Under the pieces are notes generated by a model. That model did no database searches and had not been told where the DNA came from. It saw only the letters and a list, made by a program, of their open reading frames with translations. A stretch of 64,000 nt of DNA from JACPNO01 sp963825405 (GTDB lineage Bacteria > Acidobacteriota > Terriglobia > Bryobacterales > Bryobacteraceae), in contig CAWGTB010000016.1 in assembly GCA_963825405.1 (NCBI GenBank), positions 1 to 64,000 on the forward strand, read 5' to 3'. The position numbers were made by a program, and so were the translations under genes. Positions 44,322 through 53,482 of the stretch are shown piece after piece (the first letter of the stretch is position 1; each line of letters begins with the position of its first letter).

Positions 44322-45838
44322 GGCTTTCTCCACGCATGGCCATGGCGCGCCAGCATCGCGTCCGATTCCTTCGGCCCCCAATCGCCGGCGGCGTAATTCG
44401 GGAATGCCATTTTGCTCGTGTGCCACGCATTCATGATGGGCTCGATGGCGGTCCAACTGGCTTCCACCATGTCCTGCCGCGTGTACAGCGTGGCGTCGCC
44501 GATCATGGCGTCGAGCAGCAGCGTTTCATACGCGGTGGGAGAGCGCTCGCCGAAACTGGATCCGTAATTGAAATCCATGGAGACGGTGCGCAGCTGCATG
44601 CCAGCGCCTGGACGCTTGGAAAGAAAACGCAGCGAAATTCCTTCTTCCGGCTGAATGCGCAGGATGAGCAGGTTGGGCGTGACGCCCTGGCGATCTTCGC
44701 CAAATACCGCGTGCGGCGCGGCGTTGAACTGAATAGCGATCTCGCTCACGCGCTTGGGCAGATGTTTGCCGGTGCGCAGGTAAAACGGCACGTCCGCCCA
44801 GCGCCAGTTGTCCACAAAGAAAGTTACGGCGGCGTAGGTCTCGGTTTGCGATTGCGGGTCAACACCTTTCTCCTGGCGGAATCCGGGAATATCTACGCCG
44901 CCTATGCGCGAGGGACCGTACTGCCCAGCCACCGCGTTCTCGGCAACTTCTTCCGGCTTGAGAATGCGGATCGAGCGCAGCAATTTCGCTCGCTCATCGC
45001 GCACGGCATCCGGCTGAAATGTGGCCGATGGCTCCATGGCGACGGTCGACATCACCTGCATCAGGTGATTCTGGATCATGTCGCGCAGCGCGCCCGCTTC
45101 CTGATAATAAGCGCCGCGCCCTTCGACGCCGATCGATTCCGCCGCCGTGATCTGCACGTTGTTCACGTAACGGCGGTTCCAGAGCGGCTCGAAAATGCCG
45201 TTGCCGAAACGAAACGCCAGAATGTTCTGCACGGTCTCTTTGCCGAGGTAATGATCGATCCGGTAGACGTCGGATTCCTTGAACACCTCGTGCAGCTTTT
45301 CGCTGAGCTCGCGCGCGCTCTGCAAATCGTGCCCAAAAGGTTTTTCCACGACAATCCGCCGCCACCCGGTACCGCGCGCCATGCCGGCAGCGCCAATACC
45401 CGCCGCCGCTTCTTGATACTGGCTGGGCTGGATGGACAGATAAAAAAGCGCGTTGCCGCCTGTATGGCGTTGGGCTTCGATTTCCTCCAGACGCTTGGCC
45501 ACGGCGCCGAAGGATGCGGCGTCTCCCACGTCGCCGGGCACGTAAAACAGGCCCTGCGCAAAGGCCTTCCACACGTCTTCATCGAACGGAGAATCTTCCA
45601 GAAATTGTTTCACGCTCTCGCGCATATGTTCGCGGAATTTGTCATCGCTCAATGGCGTCCGCGACACGCCCAACACAGCAAAGCCCGAGGAAAGCCGCTG
45701 CTCATACGCCAGGCGGTAGAGCGCCGGGAGCAATTTGCGTTTGGTGAGATCTCCGTTGGCGCCGAAGATGACCACCGCGCACTCCGGAACACGCCGCTCG
45801 AAGCGCAGTGGATCCTGGAACGGATTTTCCAAAGACAT
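44318..45838 (-). CDS. zwf: Glucose-6-phosphate 1-dehydrogenase
   Basis: A 506-residue enzyme. VIFGANGDLTKRKLLPALYR binds NADP, VVEKPFGHDLQSARELS is the substrate-coenzyme loop, and the active site YRIDHYLGKETVQNILAFRF carries the catalytic His. WADVPFYLRTGKHLPKRVSE and EDVA-type C-terminal blocks complete the family set. It oxidises glucose-6-phosphate to 6-phosphogluconolactone, feeding NADPH and the pentose phosphate pathway. It is first in a two-gene operon with opcA and lies divergently from hemW, about 45 bp apart. Confidence 0.95.
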   Translation of the reverse strand: MSLENPFQDPLRFERRVPECAVVIFGANGDLTKRKLLPALYRLAYEQRLSSGFAVLGVSRTPLSDDKFREHMRESVKQFLEDSPFDEDVWKAFAQGLFYVPGDVGDAASFGAVAKRLEEIEAQRHTGGNALFYLSIQPSQYQEAAAGIGAAGMARGTGWRRIVVEKPFGHDLQSARELSEKLHEVFKESDVYRIDHYLGKETVQNILAFRFGNGIFEPLWNRRYVNNVQITAAESIGVEGRGAYYQEAGALRDMIQNHLMQVMSTVAMEPSATFQPDAVRDERAKLLRSIRILKPEEVAENAVAGQYGPSRIGGVDIPGFRQEKGVDPQSQTETYAAVTFFVDNWRWADVPFYLRTGKHLPKRVSEIAIQFNAAPHAVFGEDRQGVTPNLLILRIQPEEGISLRFLSKRPGAGMQLRTVSMDFNYGSSFGERSPTAYETLLLDAMIGDATLYTRQDMVEASWTAIEPIMNAWHTSKMAFPNYAAGDWGPKESDAMLARHGHAWRKP

Positions 45839-45883
45839 GTTTCAAAAATAGCATGGGCGCGCGCTACGTTATCATGGTTTCCA

Positions 45884-46971
45884 GTGCCCGGCGTCTACAT
45901 TTCTTATCCGTTTTGCGCGCAAAAGTGTTCGTACTGTAACTTTGCCTCTGGCGTTTTTCCGCGTGAGTGGGAACCGCGCTACCGGGCGGCACTGGTTAGC
46001 GAAATCGCCCGTCAACAATGGGCCTGGCAACCCGACACCGTATACCTCGGCGGCGGCACTCCTTCCTCGCTCGAACCGGGCGAACTGAGCCAGTTGCTGA
46101 GCGCCATTCCAGGAAAGCCGTGGCTCGAAGCTACCCTCGAAGCCGCGCCCGGGACAATCACAATTGAAAAAGCGCGCGGTTGGCGCGAGTGCGGAATTAA
46201 CCGCGTGAGCCTGGGCGTCCAAAGCTTTGTCGAGCGCGAGATCGCGCGCACCGGGCGCAAGCACACCGCCGCAATTGTCGAGCACGAGGTTGGCCTGCTG
46301 CGCGCAGCAGGAATCACCAACTTCAATATCGACCTGATCGCCGGACTCTCCGGCCAAACCGCTGCGAGTTGGCAACAATCGCTCGATTGGATCGAGCGCC
46401 TGCAGCCGCCGCACGTCTCGATCTACATGCTGGAGGTGGACGACGACAGCCGTCTGGGCCACGAAGTCCTGCTGAACGGCAAGCGCTACGGCGCGCCCGA
46501 AATTCCCTCCGACGACCTTACCGCCGGAATGTACGAGGCCGCCGTCGCCCGGCTCAAGGGCCTGAACATTCCCCGCTACGAAATTTCCAACTTCGCGCGG
46601 CCCGGCTTCGAATCCAAACACAATCTGAAATATTGGCATCTCGAACCGTACTACGGCTTCGGCGCCGATGCGCATTCCTTCGACGGCGCGCGCCGCTGGC
46701 AAAACCCGGAGACAGTCGAGGAATATATGCCGAGCAATCATCCGCGGCGCCATCGGTAGCGGCCAATCACACCGAGGAAAAATTCTTCGTCGGCCTGCGC
46801 TTAACGGAAGGTGTCCGTCCCAATACAGCGGAATGGACTCAGTACGACCGCCCCATCCGCCGCTTCCTCGATGCCGGCTTGCTTGAAACCGAAAACGGCA
46901 CGCTGCGCCTTACCGATCGCGGCGTGCTCTTATCCAACGAAGTATTCCAGGAGTTTCTGACCGCATGTTGA
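45884..46971 (+). CDS. hemW: Heme chaperone HemW (radical SAM; frameshifted)
   Basis: The start is a GTG at 45884 (VPGVYISYPFCAQKCSYCNF), which begins right at the conserved domain with the cluster motif CxxxCxxC. VYLGGGTPSSLEPGELSQLL, INRVSLGVQSFVEREIARTG and FNIDLIAGLSGQTAASWQQS follow, then YEISNFARPGFESKHNLKYW. After EEY near 46728 the frame changes (minus one or plus two bases) and continues NHTEEKFFVGLRLTEGV through FQEFLTAC to TGA 46969-46971. The C-terminal HemN-type domain is in the second frame. HemW inserts heme into respiratory proteins; it is not coproporphyrinogen oxidase, despite older names. The gene overlaps the next start by 7 bp. Confidence 0.8.
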
Positions 46972-48017
46972 TCGATCTGCGCAGCGATACCGTAACCAAA
47001 CCCACGCCGGCCATGCGTCAGGCCATGGCGGATGCCGAAGTCGGCGACGACGTCTGGGGCGAGGATCCCAGCGTCAACCGCCTGGAAGCCCGCGCCGCGG
47101 AAATCGTGGGCAAAGAAGCGGCCATGTTTGTGCCCTCCGGAATTATGGGCAACAACATCGGCCTCAAGCTCCACACGGAGCACGGCCAGGAAATTATCTG
47201 CGATTCGCGCGCCCACATTCTGGAATACGAGTTGGCCATGATGGCCTGGTTCACCGGGTGCGTGCCTCGGGCCATCGCCACCGAAGACGGCATTTTGAGC
47301 TGGGCGCAAGTTCGCCGCGAGATTCGCCCGCTCAGCCCGCATTGCGCTCCAACGGCGCTGATTGAACTCGAGAACACCCACAACATGGGCAGCGGCGCGG
47401 TGTATCCGCTCGAGACCATCCGCGAGATTTGCGACGGCGCGCACGAAATGGGTCTCAAAGTTCACATGGATGGAGCACGCGTGTTCAACGCCGCCGAAGC
47501 CGTGGGAAGGCCAGTGCGCGAAGTGGTGGCGCCGGTCGATACTGTGATGTTCTGTCTGTCGAAAGCGCTGGGCGCGCCGGTGGGCTCGATGCTGGCCGGC
47601 ACGCAGGCGCACATCACGCGCGCGCGGCTGTTACGCAAACGCCTCGGCGGCGCGATGCGGCAGGCGGGCGTACTGGCCGCCGCAGGATTGATTGCGCTCG
47701 AGGAGCATCCCAAAAAACTGGCGCAGGATCATCGCAACGCCCATCGCATTGCGGAGGCGCTGGCGCGAATGCCCGGCATTCGCCTCGACCCGCAGAAGGT
47801 GCGCACCAACATCATCATCTTCGACGCCAGCGGTACGGGGCTCACGCCCGACCAGTTCACCGATCGTCTCAAGGAGCACGGAATTCTGGCCAGCACACTC
47901 TACGGCCGGTTAGTGCGTTTGGTCACGCATCATCAGGTGAGCCGGGAAGATTGCGAACGGACAGTTACAGCTCTGGATCAGGTCACAGCCGGTGCGGCGC
48001 AGGTAGCCGCGCGCTAG
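46965..48017 (+). CDS. Low-specificity L-threonine aldolase family enzyme
   Basis: A 350-residue PLP enzyme. MLIDLRSDTVTKPTPAMRQA is the classic N-terminus, GDDVWGEDPSVNRLEARAAE and FVPSGIMGNNIGLKLHTEHG follow. KVHMDGARVFNAAEAVG supplies the PLP-ring Asp, and FCLSKALGAPVGSMLAG holds the Schiff-base lysine. It splits L-threonine or allo-threonine into glycine and acetaldehyde; related beta-hydroxy amino acids are possible substrates. The start overlaps the hemW stop. Confidence 0.9.
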   Translation: MLIDLRSDTVTKPTPAMRQAMADAEVGDDVWGEDPSVNRLEARAAEIVGKEAAMFVPSGIMGNNIGLKLHTEHGQEIICDSRAHILEYELAMMAWFTGCVPRAIATEDGILSWAQVRREIRPLSPHCAPTALIELENTHNMGSGAVYPLETIREICDGAHEMGLKVHMDGARVFNAAEAVGRPVREVVAPVDTVMFCLSKALGAPVGSMLAGTQAHITRARLLRKRLGGAMRQAGVLAAAGLIALEEHPKKLAQDHRNAHRIAEALARMPGIRLDPQKVRTNIIIFDASGTGLTPDQFTDRLKEHGILASTLYGRLVRLVTHHQVSREDCERTVTALDQVTAGAAQVAAR

Positions 48018-48163
48018 ACGGGCTGAGGGTCCGGAAAGTAAAATCGCGTACTGCACAGTGCGCACCAGTACGGATTGCGCCCAAAGATGCGAAATATCCA
48101 ATCAAAGGGGCCGTGCGACGGTGCCACGCGGTGCGAATGGCAATTGGGACAGTGATACGTCAC
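48014..48163 (-). CDS. 49-residue zinc-ribbon microprotein
   Basis: From GTG 48163 the minus strand codes TYHCPNCHSHRVAPSHGP, then FDWIFRIFGRNPYWCALCST and RFYFPDPQPV. The paired CPNC and CALC knuckles 31 residues apart form a zinc ribbon with a hydrophobic middle (IFRIF). The frame runs upstream without a good start, and there is no strong ribosome site. Paired cysteines of this kind seldom arise by chance in a short antisense frame, so I favour a real gene. It overlaps the aldolase 3' end by 4 bp. Confidence 0.55.
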   Translation of the reverse strand: MTYHCPNCHSHRVAPSHGPFDWIFRIFGRNPYWCALCSTRFYFPDPQPV

Positions 48164-48206
48164 AACCAACAGTAGCGGGTCTGGCCAAGGAAAGCGAATC
48201 ACTGAG

Positions 48207-49917
48207 CTATTCGCGGGATTGCGACGGCTTGATCGGCAGGACTCCATCCCGGTATAGCCCTATGACGAAAACAGCCGGCTGCTGGACCGCTTCAAACTCA
48301 ACCACCGCCTCATCAGAGTTCGCCATCGCCACCGTAAACCACCGTGCACCGGCCGCAGCGACGGCGAGAAAGCCAAGCATCTCGACATAGCCGGCGAAGT
48401 CTTTGACGAGAACATCTCGCTCGAATTCAACACCCTTGAGAAGCAGCAGCATGAACGCCATGGCGCCAAGGAAAACCATGTTCAGGTATGTCTTGCCTGG
48501 AAGGTAGGAACATGTGAAAGGAATTTTCTGAAAACCGAATAGACAGGCGTAAGAAAGAATTATTCCCCAAAGCCCGAGAACGGCGATGTGGCCCCAGGCT
48601 AACCGCCACGGCCAAATCGCGAGAAACAGCGCAGCCGATGCGATCCAAACCGGCGCCACGCTGAGCGCGAATAAGGGGCGCCGAATCGCGGCTAAATACT
48701 CCCTGGCGCCACGAACTTCGGTCATCCGGAAGATCCAATTGGCCCGAAGATCGAGCGGCATCGCGAACACAACGCGGGTTCCGATCACCAAACATGACAT
48801 CATGACGGCACTCGAAAATAGCAGCGGGACGCTGGCTGCTCGAAGCTGATTTTGGGCAACCGGCGCCTTCATGAACAGGATCACAAGAGCGAACCCGATC
48901 CCCAAATAAAAGGCGAGCGTGACACGATGCCGGCGGCTGCGAAGCAACGTGCGGGCGCTGAACAACACGATGGCGGTTGGGAGCGAGTTGCCAAGGCGCG
49001 GCGACCAATGCAAGCTGCGCGCACCGGGTACGATGTCGGGCTCCTCGACAATCCTTCGGAGCATGCGGAAATAGGACAAGGCGTACACTACGGACGCTCC
49101 GCACCCGGCAATCGACAAGCCTATCCACGCTCTCCTGGCCAACGGAGCAAACGCCGGCTGCATCGAATCCGTTCAGCATCTGGAATAGGCCCAGGAACCA
49201 ATACGACGGCAGCCAGGCTAGTGCCCGTTGATTCCGTACAGCGGTTAGGCATTCCGGCGCAGCCAGCGACGGCTCCAGAAAGTACACGCTCACAAACAGG
49301 CAAAACGCAGCCATTTGCAACAGAGCGGAAAGGCGCAGGAACAATCGCCGAGGCAGTTGAGCGGCCAACCCCTGCAAGCCTAATACGCCACAGAAGACGA
49401 ATGCGCCAGCGGAAAACATCGTGATCCAATAAGCGCTGAATGAGCGAACCACGCCCAGAGGGCCGCCGCGCGGGGTAGCGAAGATTAGCGGCCAGCTAAG
49501 GCCGGCGACAACGTGAAGCGCAGCTACCGTGAGGCTCAGGGACGCGGCCACCGCAGCTACTTTAGCCAGAAACAGCGTGCGCCCGCGTACGGGCAACGGA
49601 GCCAACACCAGAACGTCGCGCCGGTCCGGGAACATGGAATCCCAGCTCAACACGGCGAACAGGCCAACCACCAGCATCGTCGTCGAGATCAGGAAATGCT
49701 CCATGCTCCGCAATTCCACCAACAGCTTGTCGGGAGGCATATGGCTGTCAAGAAGGATGGCGCCAAACGCGAACAACGCGCTCAGAAAGATCAGCAGTCC
49801 CGCAAACTGGCCGAGCAGTTTGCTGATGTCACCCTTGGCGGACGCCGAGAGCAGTTCCAGATCGACCATGCGAAAGAGAAACTCGCGATAGAGAACGCGA
49901 AATTGCAGTTTCGTCAT
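48207..49917 (-). CDS. ABC-2-like multi-span permease (one frameshift)
   Basis: Two minus-strand frames join near 49155 to give about 569 residues. The first part (MTKLQFRVLYREFLFRMVDL) has a cytoplasmic start, helices such as LLIFLSALFAFGAILLDSHM and the loop SWDSMFPDRRDVLVLAPLPV, typical of large ABC-2 permeases in acidobacteria. The second part (about 49163 down) continues SIAGCGASVVYALSYFRML, with six or more helices and a short tail (KPSQSRE). One inserted base near 49155 explains the break. It lies 12 bp after the ATPase gene, with which it should form an exporter. Substrate unknown. Confidence 0.7.
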
Positions 49918-49929
49918 GTTGCGAGACCC

Positions 49930-50695
49930 TCACGCCCGAATCAGGTCGGCGATCTCGCGCGAAATCGCCGCCGTATCCTGCTCGACGGCGAGCTGCGAGA
50001 AAATCTCTTCGAGCGTCGGCAGCGCCATCAGGGTCCGCAGCCGCTCGATGGAGTCGTCGGCTACGATCTTGCCGCGATGCAGGATCACGACGCGCGAGCA
50101 GACGCGCTCCACCGTTTCCAGTTCGTGGGAGCTGAACAGGACCACTTTGCCGCGCGCGGCCAGCTCCTGGATCAGGCTGCGCAACACCAGCGCCGAGCCG
50201 ACGTCGAGCCCGGAAAACGGCTCGTCCAGCAGGATGAGGTCGGGATTGTGCATGCAGCGCGGCCGCCGAGCAGAACTTTCTGGCGCATGCCTTTCGAGTA
50301 CGCCGAGATCGGCGAGTGCCGGTCGCCGTGCAGCGAAAACAGCCGCAGCAGGCCATCGATGCGGTCGGCGGCTTGCTTCGCGGCAGATCGCGCAATTGCC
50401 CGACCATCACCAGGTACTCGAGGCCGCTGAGATGCGTGTAGAGATGCGGCTCTTCAGGCACGTAACCCATGCGTTGCTTGTACGCGATCAGGTCGGTCTG
50501 AATGCGCTGGCCGTCGAACAGGATCTCGCCCGAGGTCGTCTCGATGAGCCCGGTGATCATCTTCATGGTGGTGGACTTGCCGGAGCCGTTCGGACCCAGG
50601 TAACCGGTGATCTCGCCGGCGCGCGCCGAGAAGCTAACGTTGTCGACGGCGGCGATGCCGAGGAAATGCTTGGAAACGTTGCGAAGTTCGAGCAT
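49930..50695 (-). CDS. ABC transporter ATP-binding protein (two frameshifts)
   Basis: The start at ATG 50695 gives MLELRNVSKHFLGIAAVDNV. The Walker A is YLGPNGSGKSTTMKMITGL, the Q-loop region is KQRMGYVPEEPHLYTHLSG. Frame changes near 50370 and 50255 interrupt the middle, where LLRLFSLHGDRHSPISAYSK and GMRQKVLL (signature region) can be read in the intermediate frame. The last frame supplies NPDLILLDEPFSGLDVGSAL (Walker B) and LFSSHELETVERVCSRVVIL (switch His). The intact length would be about 254 residues. It powers the permease encoded just downstream. Its promoter overlaps the PadR-type operator. Confidence 0.8.
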
Positions 50696-50705
50696 ACTGG
50701 CTACC

Positions 50706-50758
50706 CTATGTAGCAAACTACCCTGGCCTTGTCAAGTAGCATACTACATAGGTACACT
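50706..50758. promoter_or_regulatory. Divergent promoter with paired PadR-type operator
   Basis: Two copies of GTAG-N4-CTAC lie at 50710-50721 (GTAGCAAACTAC) and 50736-50747 (GTAGCATACTAC), 26 bp apart. Together with flanking CTAT/ATAG they form one large inverted repeat. On the minus strand TTGACA (50730-50735) is followed after 17 bases by TACATA (about 50707-50712), a fair sigma-70 promoter for the ATPase gene overlapped by the repeats. On the plus strand TTGTCA (50729-50734) and TACACT (50753-50758) could drive padR with almost no leader. The geometry suggests PadR represses both directions. Confidence 0.65.
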
Positions 50759-50764
50759 GCCGGC

Positions 50765-51084
50765 ATGGCAGTCGAGCCGAAACTCTCCCACACCGCAGCG
50801 ATGATTCTCCAGGCCATCGATGCCGGGTACGGATACGGCTTCAGCGTGATGGAAGTGACCGGCCTTCCCAGCGGAACGGTTTATCCGGCGGTGCGCCGTC
50901 TGGAGCGGGATGGGCTGATTCGCTCTCAGTGGGAACGCCAGTCGACTGCCGATGCCGAGCAGCGACCGGCGAGGAAGTACTACAAACTCACGCGCGTCCG
51001 GCGAGCAACGCATTGGAAGCTTCGCAGAAACGCTATCCGCTGCTTGCGAAACTGATTCCAGCTACCGAGGTCGAAAACGCATGA
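50765..51084 (+). CDS. PadR-family transcriptional regulator (3' frameshifts)
   Basis: The start at ATG 50765 gives MAVEPKLSHTAAMILQAIDA, then GYGFSVMEVTGLPSGTVYPA and VRRLERDGLIRSQWE, a winged helix with the PadR 'SGTVYPxLxRLExxGLI' pattern. Near 51000 the frame slips; the family-like reading ends SQKRYPLLAKLIPATEVENA and stops at 51082-51084, overlapping the next ATG as ATGA. The intact protein would be about 105 residues, the short PadR-s1 size. It likely binds the paired operator upstream and controls the divergent ABC exporter. The ligand is unknown. Confidence 0.8.
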
Positions 51085-51857
51085 CGATGAACTTCGCCAT
51101 TCTTCGAGGCGCAGCCTGGCTGGTTCCTCGCCGGCAGCGCGCGGAGTGGCTCAGAGAGTGGCGATCGGAACTTTGGTATGTCCGCCGCAAATCGAGCGCG
51201 ACAGCTTTCTGCCTCGGTGCCATCAAAGATGCGTTCTGGCTGCGCCGCAACAGCCCGCGCATGGAAGCGTCCAGGATGTTCCGCCTGGAGTCCCCTGTAG
51301 AGTGCATATTGTTCCTCGCAGTCTTAGCAGCGGCGAGCGCTTTTATAGCTGTCCGTTTTCCCCATATTGGCTTCAAAGGTGAGTTGCTGGGCGGAGCAAA
51401 GCTCATCTTCCCCAACCTCCTGATGATGATTATTGCTCTCCTGGTTTTGCCGGCGACCACTTCCTTTCGGCTCGGCGACTATCCGGCCAACAGCAATTCC
51501 CCGCCCTGGGCAACGCGAGTACGGCGATGGCTGTTTTTCGCCATCAAGATTGCGCTCATCGTTCAGATTGTCTATTGCGCGTCAATCAGCTTGATGTTTG
51601 TCCCTTCGTGGGTAATCTACCTGCTCGCGTTTCGCTGGGTATTGGTCGACCAGCGGCAGCGCTGTCCAGTATGCCTGCGATCCCTCGCCAAGCCGACACA
51701 AATTGGCTGCCCCTCGCAGACCTTCCTGGAGTGGTACGGCACGGAACTGATGTGCGAGAGGGGGCACGGGTTGCTGTACGTTCCGGAAATCAGAACGAGT
51801 TGCTACGGCACGCAGCGCTGGCTCTACTTAGATCCTTCATGGAGTGGCCTCTTTTGA
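51081..51857 (+). CDS. Membrane protein cotranscribed with padR
   Basis: A 258-residue protein starting at ATG 51081, overlapping the padR stop. The N-terminus ILRGAAWLVPRRQRAEWLRE followed by WRSELWYVRR resembles the 'prefix' helices that precede some acidobacterial ABC permeases. Four hydrophobic segments follow (ECILFLAVLAAASAFIAV, LIFPNLLMMIIALLVLPA, FAIKIALIVQIVYCASISLM, FVPSWVIYLLAFRWVLV). The C-terminal tail holds RCPVC, GCPS, LMCERGHG cysteines that could bind a metal. It may sense or help the exporter; the function is not known. Confidence 0.65.
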   Translation: MTMNFAILRGAAWLVPRRQRAEWLREWRSELWYVRRKSSATAFCLGAIKDAFWLRRNSPRMEASRMFRLESPVECILFLAVLAAASAFIAVRFPHIGFKGELLGGAKLIFPNLLMMIIALLVLPATTSFRLGDYPANSNSPPWATRVRRWLFFAIKIALIVQIVYCASISLMFVPSWVIYLLAFRWVLVDQRQRCPVCLRSLAKPTQIGCPSQTFLEWYGTELMCERGHGLLYVPEIRTSCYGTQRWLYLDPSWSGLF

Positions 51858-51925
51858 AAGCGAATCTCGGGGATTTACTTCCCGTGAAACACGGTGTAAA
51901 AGATATTACTAGCGGAAGGGTTCCA

Positions 51926-52543
51926 ATGCGGAACAACTGCCTGTTAGCATTGCTTGCTTTAGCTCTGGCCGCGCCGGCGGCCGCGCAAAAGAATTGGGCG
52001 AATGCGGCGGAGTATGACCTCTTCGATCGGGCTTCTCACGAGAAGGATCCCGCCGTGCAAATCGAAGTTCTATTGGAATGGGAAACCGCCAACCCGGATA
52101 GCGATTACAAGCTGGAACGCCTGGCTATGTTGGCCAACGCATACAAGAATGCGGGCCGACCTGCAGACGCCTTTTCGCGCGCCTCACAGCTTTTCAAACT
52201 TGACCCCGGGAGCGTCACCGCCGCGGGCGCGATTGCGGCCATGGCGCTTTCTTTGGACACTCCTACCCCTGAACAAATAAAAATAACGGAAAAAGCTGCG
52301 AACCTTCTTCTTGCCCGCGCCGCTGAATTGGGCCGCGCCGCAACTGCAGTCGCACAGCCACCGGCGGACGCAACTCCGGCTAAGCCAGCCGACGCCGAGT
52401 CCGAGCGTGTAGTCGCTTTCCTTAGGCAGTGGCGTCAAGCGTCGTCTCGGGGCAAGCGCATTCGTACCGCCGCCGAAGTCGAAAGCGAAATCACCGCCGT
52501 CGCCGAGAAAGCGCTGGCCTGGGTGAAGATCCATTCGCAGTAA
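51926..52543 (+). CDS. Exported TPR-like helical protein
   Basis: ATG 51926, preceded by GGAAGGG, gives a signal peptide (NNCLLALLALALAAPAAA) and a 205-residue protein. Helical pairs follow a TPR-like pattern: EYDLFDRASHEKDPAVQIEV, LERLAMLANAYKNAGRPADA and SRASQLFKLDPGSVTAAGAI. The C-terminal half has an Ala/Pro-rich linker (QPPADATPAKPADA) and a basic helix. It is probably a periplasmic protein-binding scaffold. No partner is evident. Confidence 0.65.
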   Translation: MRNNCLLALLALALAAPAAAQKNWANAAEYDLFDRASHEKDPAVQIEVLLEWETANPDSDYKLERLAMLANAYKNAGRPADAFSRASQLFKLDPGSVTAAGAIAAMALSLDTPTPEQIKITEKAANLLLARAAELGRAATAVAQPPADATPAKPADAESERVVAFLRQWRQASSRGKRIRTAAEVESEITAVAEKALAWVKIHSQ

Positions 52544-52557
52544 CCCGGCGGCGTGAA

Positions 52558-53382
52558 TCAGCCCGCCGCCTTCCGCGCCCAAACCAGAAACATGCGCGGC
52601 GCCCGGATCAGGATGCTGGGATCCTCGGCGACCACCTGCATCGCGGAAAGTGTTTCCGCCAACTCTTCGGCTGTGAGGATTCCTTCTTTCACCAGCGCCG
52701 GGCCCGCCTCTTCCACACTCCATTGCAGGAAATGACGGTTATCTCTTTGTGTGAAGGCCGGCTGATGGCTCTCCAGGTTAGCTCTGGGAAAACCTGTGCT
52801 GGTCACTAACTGGTGCAAATCCTGACCCATGGAATAGTTGAGGCCGCGAACACGGCCCAGCCGCCCAAACAGATCGGCAAAAGCGTTCATTGCGGAACCA
52901 GGAATGCTGCCGGCCGTGGCCAGGTCGCCGTCTTCGACGACCAGGATGCCGCCGGGCCGAAGCACATCGCGCATCTCGCGCAGGCATGCGGCCGGGTCCG
53001 CCAGGTGGAGCAGCAGGAAACGGCAGTAGACGAGGTCGAAATGGTTCCGTGGCAAGTCGGCGGAGTAGGCGCTGCCTTCGACAAATCTGGTATTCGTCAG
53101 TCCGTCCCGGGCGCACAAGGCACTGGCTTCTGCAAGCTGCGCCGCATTCAGATCGATGCCCGTTACGTGGCCTGTGGGTCCGACCATTTTCGCCAGCATG
53201 CGCGTCACAACACCGACGCCGCATCCAAAATCGGCGACTTTCATTCCTTCCTTGAGACCTGCCTGCTGGAGAACGCGCCGCCCCACAGGCGAGTACACAT
53301 CATGCAGCACATGAAGCCGGCGTACTGCGGCAGCACCCGTGGCGAGCACATGCGATGCGGACGAAACAACACTAGCTGACAT
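52558..53382 (-). CDS. Class I SAM-dependent methyltransferase
   Basis: A 274-residue soluble protein. KVADFGCGVGVVTRMLAKMV is the SAM-binding glycine loop, GIDLNAAQLAEASALC gives the ribose-binding Asp, and FDLVYCRFLLLHLADPAACL plus VLRPGGILVVEDGDL are the later motifs of UbiE/MenG-like enzymes. The C-terminal 80 residues are divergent and likely bind the acceptor, which is unknown. An AT-rich 100-bp region upstream (53383-53482) should hold its promoter. Confidence 0.8.
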   Translation of the reverse strand: MSASVVSSASHVLATGAAAVRRLHVLHDVYSPVGRRVLQQAGLKEGMKVADFGCGVGVVTRMLAKMVGPTGHVTGIDLNAAQLAEASALCARDGLTNTRFVEGSAYSADLPRNHFDLVYCRFLLLHLADPAACLREMRDVLRPGGILVVEDGDLATAGSIPGSAMNAFADLFGRLGRVRGLNYSMGQDLHQLVTSTGFPRANLESHQPAFTQRDNRHFLQWSVEEAGPALVKEGILTAEELAETLSAMQVVAEDPSILIRAPRMFLVWARKAAG

Positions 53383-53482
53383 TGAAATCTCCCTTCCTCC
53401 CTGAGTAACGCGGAAAGGAAGGAGGGGAACAGTTCTGAGATAGCGGTTATTACAAAATCTTTACATCGTGTTTACGAGGGTT

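Noticed and set aside
44336..45883. Long plus-strand open frame antisense to zwf, running into hemW
   Set aside because: It is the mirror of the zwf coding frame in GC-rich DNA. Only its 3' part, from the GTG at 45884, has HemW motifs.
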